A DNA stretch of 64,000 bases, from the NCBI GenBank assembly GCA_013423325.1, contig BLJB01000271.1:177531-241530 (forward strand), given 5' to 3'. The notes beneath the pieces are model-generated. The model made no database searches and was not told the origin of the DNA. It saw only the letters and a list, made by a program, of their open reading frames with translations. How positions within the stretch are numbered: the stretch's first letter is position 1; every line of letters begins with the position of its first letter. The translations under genes and the position numbers were made by a program. Below, piece after piece: positions 57,181 through 64,000 of this stretch. The stretch is from Usnea hakonensis (lineage: Eukaryota; Ascomycota; Lecanoromycetes; Lecanorales; Parmeliaceae).

Positions 57181-59802
57181 ATGTCCTCCAGAGCTCTCCG
57201 TAAGTTGCAGAGGGAACAGGAACAGCAAAACCAGGTGGATGCCATAACCGAAAACACTGTGCCAGATGATGAATCAGAAGGAGAGGCGCCGGCGAGGAAG
57301 ACTCTGAACGCATTTGACATGCTGAACGAAGATGGAGACGAAGACGAAGCCAACGACTCTGAAGTCTTAAGTCCTGATGATGGACATGGTTCTGAAGCGT
57401 TGACGAAGAGTACTCGAGTCGATGCATCAGAAAAGCCGAAATCGAAGAGCAAGTCGAAGAAGAAGAAAAATAAGAAAAAGGGTAAGGCACCAGAGCAAGC
57501 TGATCTTTCGGCCAAAGGTGCACAAAAAGCGGCAAACGAACCACAATTGGATGAGATTGATCTTGCTCTAAAATCTCTATCAACGACATCCAAGGATGGA
57601 GCAGAGATTCCCTTGGCGGCCAAGATCGATGAGGCTAATCTACGATTGTATAAGTTGCTAGCGGTCGAGTCAAAGCATTTGAATGCGCTCAACGAAATGA
57701 AGCGGCTTTTTGGCAATGTGGTGCTGGAGAACGAGGATGAAGCCGCCGGCGCTGCAGGCCCTCCAAGACGGCGAGGCAGGGTTCAAAATTTAGACCTCGG
57801 TGGTGCATTGGCTGGGCGTCACAGTCCGGTTTCGCGTGGCCAAGGTCTGAAAGGTCTAGCACTTCGAAGGAATCCTTTCATTCTGGGCAAAGAGGAGTGG
57901 CCTAAAGCTACGAGTGGAGGTCTCGGAATGGAAATGGTCGAAAATTTCGAGGATGGTACTACGGAGTTTCGCTTTGTGCACAATACGATTTATCAAGACG
58001 TGCAAAGACAATTCGAAACATGTGTAGAGTCTATGGATCCACAACGTATGATTGCGTTGCTTCAGTATAATCGTAAGACTGCCCTTCTTCTCGCGCTACG
58101 AGGTCAACTTGTACTAATTCCGAGGGTAGCGTACCACATCTCCACGCTACTCCAGGTCTCCGAAATCGCAAAGCAGCAAGGCGACCACTCGGTCTCGGGC
58201 GACCTGCTCGAGCGGGCATTGTTCAGTTTTGGACGATCAGTCCACTCATCATTCACAACAGCCCTCGGTGAAGGCAAAGCACGCCTTGACTTTAGGCGTC
58301 CGGAGAACCGTGAATTCTGGCTCTCCGCGTGGCGCTACATTAAAAATCTAGGCCAGAGAGGCACTTGGCGAACGGCCTACGAGTGGGCCAAACTGGTGCT
58401 TAGCCTTGACCCGGAAGGAGATCCATATCGCATCTGTCTCATGTTGGACCAACTAGCCCTCCGTGGGGGGCAGTCGGAGCATTTCCTTAACCTAAGCAGT
58501 AATTCATTCTATGCCGACGATCTCTGGAAAAGCCGCCCAAATCTTGATATCTCTTCAGCTCTTGCCGAATTCAAGCTCAAACAGGCTCAAAAGTGTCGAG
58601 CATCTCTTGGAATCTGCGTCAAGAAATACCCTTGGATATTCCCCCGCCTCTTCCAAGAACTCAACATCGATCGCATTCCGAGCTCTGTATGGGGAAAGAC
58701 CACGTCAACAGATCGAGAAAAGCTTGAATGCGAGATGTACGTCCACAACGCCAAAGATCTCTGGAATACACCGGAAGCCATATCTTTCCTCGTCGAAGTC
58801 GTCGAGTCAGCTGATAAGGTCGCTTCCACAAATCAAGGGAAGGATAGAACGAAAGAGACGAGCCCGCTGTCTAAAGAACCCATCACCCTAGATGAAGCCC
58901 GCCATGTTCTCCTCTCAGGAATTCCTGCCCTCATCAATCTCATTCCCCGCGAATACACCACCATGCCCACATCATCCTCCGATCCCCTCCCCCCACCCAA
59001 CAATCTTCCATCTTACGATCCCGCCCCCCAAACGCACGGTGGTCCAGAAGCCACCGTATACCACTCTCCCTTCGAAGCGGCGCCCGGCGGCTTCGACATC
59101 CCCCTAGAAGACGAGGAAGACGGCACGCCCAACCCCCAATCCCCAGAAGACAACCAGCGCAGCACAAGCGAATCCCGAGAACTACGAGGCCTGCAGGGGT
59201 TTTTCCGGCGTTTCATCCCCTGGATTGGATCTGGTCGCGTTCCAGAGGAAAATATGGACTCGGAAACAGATGCCATTCGTGCCAGAGCCCTGGAGCTTGG
59301 GATTCCAGAAGAACTCATTGCCGAACGGGGCCGGCGTGCGCTCGAACTGATCGCAGGCCGCGACAATCTCCCCAACGACGATGATGCAACAACAGCACCC
59401 GAAGTCTCCGAAGCGGATGAAAACACAAGCACAAACAACACAACAGTCCCCACCGTCGAATCCGAACCCGAACACGATCCCGCAACCCAACCCACCAGCA
59501 CCAGCTCTATCCAAGCCACCGACCCAGAACCCTACGACGACGCCCGCAACCAGCGCTGGCTCGCCGGTCAGGGCATGCTCCGCCTCCGCGCTTTCTGCGC
59601 CGAGCACGGCACCGACGAGAACGCCTGGAACCATGACGCCGTGGACAGCACCATCGTGACCGAATACGCCCAGCGTGTCATGCAGTTACAGCAGCAGCAA
59701 TCGAGGAATTTTATCCTGGATTACCCGCTCACGCAGGGGACGAGTCGGGATGTGAGGGCGTTGGTTGAGAGGGAGATTCAGAGGAGGAGGTTGAGGGGTT
59801 GA
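57181..59802 (+). CDS. RQC1: Ribosome quality control complex subunit 1, TCF25 family
   Basis: Rqc1 works with Ltn1 and Cdc48 on stalled 60S subunits to clear nascent chains. This is one intronless frame of 873 residues from the ATG at 57181 (MSSRALRKLQREQEQQNQVD). The N-terminal 150 residues are acidic with a lysine-rich block (KPKSKSKSKKKKNKKKGK). The TCF25 domain then covers about 170-570 (RNPFILGKEEWPKATSGGLG, NTIYQDVQRQFETCVESMDP, HISTLLQVSEIAKQQGDH, REFWLSAWRYIKNLGQRGTW). The C-terminal third is low-complexity (proline, glutamate, threonine) with a hydrophobic-acidic patch, LQGFFRRFIPWIGSG, and ends in a basic helix. Length and layout fit the fungal family. Confidence 0.92.
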   Translation: MSSRALRKLQREQEQQNQVDAITENTVPDDESEGEAPARKTLNAFDMLNEDGDEDEANDSEVLSPDDGHGSEALTKSTRVDASEKPKSKSKSKKKKNKKKGKAPEQADLSAKGAQKAANEPQLDEIDLALKSLSTTSKDGAEIPLAAKIDEANLRLYKLLAVESKHLNALNEMKRLFGNVVLENEDEAAGAAGPPRRRGRVQNLDLGGALAGRHSPVSRGQGLKGLALRRNPFILGKEEWPKATSGGLGMEMVENFEDGTTEFRFVHNTIYQDVQRQFETCVESMDPQRMIALLQYNRKTALLLALRGQLVLIPRVAYHISTLLQVSEIAKQQGDHSVSGDLLERALFSFGRSVHSSFTTALGEGKARLDFRRPENREFWLSAWRYIKNLGQRGTWRTAYEWAKLVLSLDPEGDPYRICLMLDQLALRGGQSEHFLNLSSNSFYADDLWKSRPNLDISSALAEFKLKQAQKCRASLGICVKKYPWIFPRLFQELNIDRIPSSVWGKTTSTDREKLECEMYVHNAKDLWNTPEAISFLVEVVESADKVASTNQGKDRTKETSPLSKEPITLDEARHVLLSGIPALINLIPREYTTMPTSSSDPLPPPNNLPSYDPAPQTHGGPEATVYHSPFEAAPGGFDIPLEDEEDGTPNPQSPEDNQRSTSESRELRGLQGFFRRFIPWIGSGRVPEENMDSETDAIRARALELGIPEELIAERGRRALELIAGRDNLPNDDDATTAPEVSEADENTSTNNTTVPTVESEPEHDPATQPTSTSSIQATDPEPYDDARNQRWLAGQGMLRLRAFCAEHGTDENAWNHDAVDSTIVTEYAQRVMQLQQQQSRNFILDYPLTQGTSRDVRALVEREIQRRRLRG

Positions 59803-60960
59803 TGGTTGTGATTGGTGGATTGGATGTTGGGAAAGGGTAGGGCGGAAAGAGCAATGCGACCCGCTGGATCCTGGACAGCAGGAGAAAAGGGTCACGGGTT
59901 GTATACCTTTGGTGAAGAAGATGAGAAGGGCTCATAGAGTCCCACCACCACCACCATCATCATCATCATCTGGGTCAATACCACCCACTCCAATCGCATA
60001 TAGTACCACAACTCCATCCAAGAGGAGCGTGACTTTTGTCACGGGTATCGTGATCGAACTAATCAGAACACCATAAATCGAATGTAACCAAAACCCCCCC
60101 TCCCTGGATCTGATCTCCAAGAACAAAAAACCGGCGTCGGTAGATGTATGAGATGAGTAAGAAAAGCAAAAACAAACAATCGTGAGCGACAGACCTTGGG
60201 ATATATGGTATACATCACCCATCACCAATCATTCCCGCCCAACTTCACATCCTCATCCTCGATATCCTCCCTCTCATCCTCCCTCTTATCATCTCATACC
60301 ATACCCATACAACACCACCCCACCTCCCCAACACCACCCCCATCCCCACCCCCTAAAACATCCCCCCACCCCCTACTCCACCACAGCATACAACACCCCC
60401 CACCCTCTCCCCTTGAACAAATCCCAGGTGCCAAACCACCCCCCCCATCCTCTTCCTTGCCCTCTAAAGAAAGAAAGATTATTCATTTTCGAAGATACCA
60501 GACTCACTTACTTACTTAATGCACTTACTTGTATATATATATCAGCTAACCTCCCCAATATAACGATATAACGTATCATACCTACCTACCTACCTACATC
60601 ACCCATATCCCCCAATCCACGAGCCCCAATTCCTCAAAAAGATTCCTAGTATCAATGTTCCTAGTAAGAATTCCCAGTGGAATCTCACTTATCTTACTAA
60701 CATCACCCCCCTCACTCCATGCCACCCCATCTCCAACCCCAATCAATCCACCCCCTCCATCCAATCCCCTCCCCGGGCCTCCCCCCTTTAAAACCCCTCA
60801 ACCCACCCCCCCTCCTCTCAAGTCCCAGTAAACCCTTCAAATTCCCCCTCCATCCAATCCAATCCCCCCCTTCAAGAAAAGAGAAGACAAGAGATGCATG
60901 CATACATGCCCAGCCAAGAAGAACCCACCCGCATGAAAGAAAGAAAAAACCCCCGCCTTA

Positions 60961-61133
60961 GGGGGGGGGGGGGAAAGAGAAGAGAAGAGAAGAGAAGAGG
61001 AGAGAAGAGAAGAGAAGAAGAGAGGAGAGGAGAGAAGAGAAGAGAAGAGAAGAGAATAGAATAGAATAGAAGAGAAGAGAAGAGAAGAGAAGAGAGGAGA
61101 GGACAGAATAGACTCTGGGAAAGAAAGAAAGGA
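60961..61133 (+). repeat. Poly-G followed by a polypurine AGAGAAGAGAA microsatellite
   Basis: Thirteen G residues (60961-60973) are followed by about 160 bases of almost pure purine built from AGAGAAGAGAA units with a few GAATA interruptions. Confidence 0.85.
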
Positions 61134-61239
61134 ATCCTCGGGTTATATAGTTATCTATCTATCTATATGATATACTTTACCTTTCCACTTCCCCTTCCCT
61201 TCTCACACCCTTCTCGCACCCTACCTCACCATCCCCTTA

Positions 61240-61264
61240 CCCCCCCCCCCCCCCCCCAAAAANN

Positions 61265-61308
<44 letters not shown>

Positions 61309-61315
61309 AAAAAAA
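61240..61315 (+). other. Poly-C run containing two undetermined bases
   Basis: A run of 18 C, five A, NN at 61263-61264, about 42 C and nine A. Read length through this homopolymer is unreliable and the true length is unknown. Confidence 0.9.
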
Positions 61316-61386
61316 GTCCAAACAAACCCCCTTCCACAAAATTAAAAAACTGATATAGCTAGCTAACCAACCAGCCTCTCCCAAGA

Positions 61387-61518
61387 AATCACAAGAAGAA
61401 AGGAAGGGGGAGAGAGGGAGAAGAGGGAGAAGGGGAGAGAGAAGGAGGAGAAGGAGAGAGAAGGAGGGGAAGGAGAGAGAAGGAGGGGAAGGAGGATGGA
61501 GGGGCAGAAGAAGAGGAG

Positions 61519-61554
<36 letters not shown>

Positions 61555-61600
61555 AGAAGAGGAGAGAGAGAGAAAGAGAGAAAGAGAGAGAGATGCCATT
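61387..61600 (+). repeat. GA-rich microsatellite block
   Basis: Almost pure purine, with GGAGAGAGAAGGAGG units giving way to (GA)n around 61520-61600. Its reverse strand reads as serine/leucine-rich pseudo-frames that are not coding. Confidence 0.85.
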
Positions 61601-62093
61601 CTATACCATCTAAATGGAAGCATGGCCATCATAGCAGTGGAAGAGAGAGGCAACCAAGAGTGGTTGAATTGGGCGGATCATTTGTATTAGATGCTCTGAA
61701 TAAAGTAGTAGAAGAAAAAAAGAAGAAAAAAAACGACACGCCGTATTTGTATCGTCAATTCGCGCGCGCATAGACAGCCTCCATAGCCAGCACAAGAAAG
61801 CATGCTGTTCAAACAATTCATCACAATGCCGGTATGCGGGAAACAAGTGGTTCGTTTCGTTCTCGAGGGGACGCCCCGAATCCAAAGGAAAGATGATTGT
61901 GAAAAAGCTCATGCACTCAATATCCGGCCATCGAGAGGCCCCGGACCTGAGCTCCCCTCGTGAACGAGACCGTGCGCATGTCACATTCTAGTAAGAAAAC
62001 AGGGTTTGAACATGACCACCCCGTCTTCTTCCATCCACGCTTCTCCCCAACCTGCCGCCCCCAACATCCAGACTGCTCCTCTTCTGCTGTAGC

Positions 62094-63131
62094 TCACAGG
62101 ATCAGGCATTTTGATTTCTTGCCGTCTCCATGATGCTTTCCTTTCTTCGACAACAATGCTGAGCGGGTCGCGTGCTCGAATACTTCTCTCACTCCCTCAT
62201 TTGTCTTTGCCGAGCATTCAAGGTAATGCCTTGCACCAATCTTCTTCTTCACCTCCTCGCCCTATAAATACACGTATCAGTCACGAACCGATATAGAGGG
62301 AATGAATAGCGGCTACAAGTGACAGACCGTGCCCAAAGCACATGATGTAACATATCTTGAGGGGCGGGCTCCCTGGGAATCGGAGGAAAGCTTACCTGCT
62401 CTGGGGTGACTGGCTTCTGAGATGTCTTGTGGAGTTCCTCGATTGTTTTCTGGTCATACCGCAGGTCCTTCTTGCAGCCAACTAGGATTATAGGAAGACC
62501 TTGGCAGAAATGAAGGACCTCGGAGATCCACTGTAGGACCACATGTATCAGCAATCCGATCTCTTCACTGGCCATGGCACAGATGTCCAAGCACGGTTTG
62601 TATTGAAGGGTGCATTATACCTTCTCCTGCACGTTATCAAGGGAATCCGGAGAGTCGACGGCGAAGCATATGAGGATGACATGAGAATCAGGGTACGAGA
62701 GGGGACGGAGACGGTCGTAATCTTCTTGGCCAGCCGTATCCCACAAAGCTAACTCGACATGTTTTCCATCGACCTCGACATCGGCGACATAGTTCTCGAA
62801 GACGGTGGGCACGTAAACCTGAGGCAAGAGATGTCAATATTGTAGCATGGCAGATGCATTCGATAGGTTCGACGTGTGAAGGTGCTCAGTGGGTGGCAGC
62901 GAGTGTAGAAGCACGCGTGAGGCATAGGAGGGGTAGTAGAACTGCTGACCTCTGGAAAGGTACCCTTGGAGAAGACACTGGTGAACAAGCCCGGAGTCAG
63001 CAATCCGGAAGCACCGAGGCATCGTGCATTACGGGCACAGTGAGTGGAAGAGGAGGCACTTACATGAGCAGACAAGTCTTTCCGCAGGCACCATCGCCAA
63101 CGATGACGAGCTTGCGTCGGATTTCAGCCAT
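62094..63131 (-). CDS. RHO1: Rho1 GTPase
   Basis: A small GTPase that activates glucan synthase and the cell-wall integrity kinase cascade at the plasma membrane. Five exons (63064-63131, 62950-62977, 62621-62818, 62396-62530, 62094-62261) give 198 residues. It starts MAEIRRKLVIVGDGACGKT, with the P-loop GDGACGKT. The effector region is YVPTVFENYVADVEVDGK, switch 2 is WDTAGQEDYDRLRPLSYPD, and the Rho insert region follows LVGCKKDLRYD. The end is a polybasic segment and the CAAX box CLIL, whose final leucine predicts geranylgeranylation. Exon 2 is only 28 nt. The identity is unambiguous. Its lipid donor is the product of a GGPP synthase such as the one at 8629-9750. Confidence 0.97.
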
Positions 63132-64000
63132 GCTGGACCGGGGTACACGTCAGCAAGCTTGGCTTCGGTGAAAAGAGGAAGCAAGCAAGATAAGGGTATA
63201 TAGTGCGCAGTTTGTGAGAATGTAGGTGGAGATGTAGCGGTATATGTATGTGGTGATGGTGGGAATGGTTGGTTGGGGGGTGGGAAGGTTTGATCTTTGG
63301 TGAGAGGGACGTACTTGGAAAACGACGTAGGCTTTAGTGCTGGCGGGAAGTCAGGTCTTGGTGTGCCCTCTTTCCGCAGTAAGCTGTTTTGGCGACAAAG
63401 GACCAATGGAAAGAGAAATTCGTATCAGAAGCAGAGGTTGAAGAAGAAGAAGAAGAAGAAAAAGAAGAAGAAGAGGTAGTAGTCAGTAGTAAGTCGTAAG
63501 GAATAGAAGAAAGTAGTCGTGTGATGTTTTGTTTGTTACGTGAGGCAGGTGTTTGGTAAGGAAGTAGAAGTAGTTGGTTGGATAAAGACAAGTCAAGTCA
63601 GAGAAGCTAAGCTAATCGCAATAAGGCTCGAGGCGGACAAGGCGGTTATCTCTTGTGGACGTGGACTTTGGATTTGGACTTGGACTTGAAATTGAAATTG
63701 GTGCGTATTTAAAAGGAAAGAATGGGAGTAGAGTAAGTAGAGTAGAGTAAAGTAGGGGAAATTAATTGGTGGGTGTGAAATCAAGAAGTGCCACTTGCTG
63801 ATTCGTTGCTTGCGGCCCTCGGCCCCAGGCAACGCAACGGCGTCATTTCAACTTACGAAGTTACTCCACAAGGCTATGCTATACCTACTAAATACTGTAC
63901 AGTGAGGTTCTTAACACTCTCAAAATCACATTACCTTATTTAGCATGCTCAAAAAAAATGCGATTTCTTGGCACACACACCTGATACACCAACCACCTGA
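63132..64000. promoter_or_regulatory. Rho1 upstream region
   Basis: This should contain the 5' untranslated region and promoter of Rho1. On the Rho1 strand it is pyrimidine-rich, with a (CTT)n tract at 63435-63477 and further CT/TTC-rich stretches, common upstream of highly expressed fungal genes. No gene was seen up to the window end. Confidence 0.5.

Larger units (their letters stand above)
59803..62093. other. 2.3 kb simple-sequence intergenic region with an assembly gap
   Basis: No gene. From 59940 on, the plus strand is C-rich and made of CCACC/CATCC words; poly-G, GA-rich and poly-C blocks follow and are listed below. It lies between the 3' ends of RQC1 and Rho1, so it is convergent 3' sequence. 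Confidence 0.7.

Noticed and set aside
60961..61133. The purine tract considered as a CRISPR-like or other structured array
   Set aside because: It is a simple microsatellite without spacers, and the genome is eukaryotic.
60182..61690. Several proline-, histidine- or serine-rich frames
   Set aside because: They are translations of simple-sequence DNA and run through an assembly gap.

Overview
The window is nuclear DNA of a filamentous ascomycete (Pezizomycotina). The evidence is the gene set (palA/RIM20, ornithine carbamoyltransferase, ILV6, Rho1, ALG11, ELP1, COX8), short spliceosomal introns mostly of 45-90 nt, fungal-type terpenoid genes, and low-complexity tracts between genes. A Helotiales/Leotiomycetes origin is only a guess. 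Two N bases inside a poly-C run near 61263 show that this is a draft assembly. All exon boundaries below were worked out by eye from splice signals, reading-frame phase and family motifs; there was no transcript evidence.

Layout. 1-3533: ELP1 (Elongator), minus strand, running off the left edge and containing a GC-AG intron. 3534-12061: a small terpenoid-type group with a P450 (6291-8293), a GGPP synthase (8629-9750) and an FAD oxidoreductase of the DAO/TDA3 type (10703-11939). The P450 has an in-frame TGA where a glycine codon would fit, and the oxidoreductase has a 2-nt frame break, so the group looks partly decayed; no cyclase is visible next to it. 12726-26079: a mostly housekeeping block with COX8, ILV6, a Tag1-like DUF3712 vacuolar protein, an ornithine carbamoyltransferase gene with 11 introns, an acidic low-complexity protein, palA/RIM20, an aldo-keto reductase and an ABM-type monooxygenase-like protein.

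27545-47275 is the accessory stretch. It holds two CorA-like membrane proteins with non-canonical GMN motifs (27545-29572 and 45504-47275), an AAA ATPase (30726-33896), a convergent protein kinase fused to an NTPase-like region lacking a recognisable Walker A (34102-36603), an unrecognised small gene divergent from the kinase (36937-37683), a sesquiterpene-synthase-type class I terpene cyclase (38105-39882), an unknown 200-residue protein and a second P450 (43111-44922). The kinase/NTPase gene with its divergent small partner has the layout of known fungal NLR-effector gene pairs and is the best candidate for an undescribed system.

47610-63131 returns to core genes: ALG11, an NCS1 purine/cytosine-type permease, a mitochondrial PP2C phosphatase of the PTC5 type, an RQC1/TCF25 ribosome quality control protein and Rho1. 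They are separated by a 2.5 kb AT-rich, repeat-bearing interval (49288-51790) and a 2.3 kb simple-sequence interval (59803-62093).
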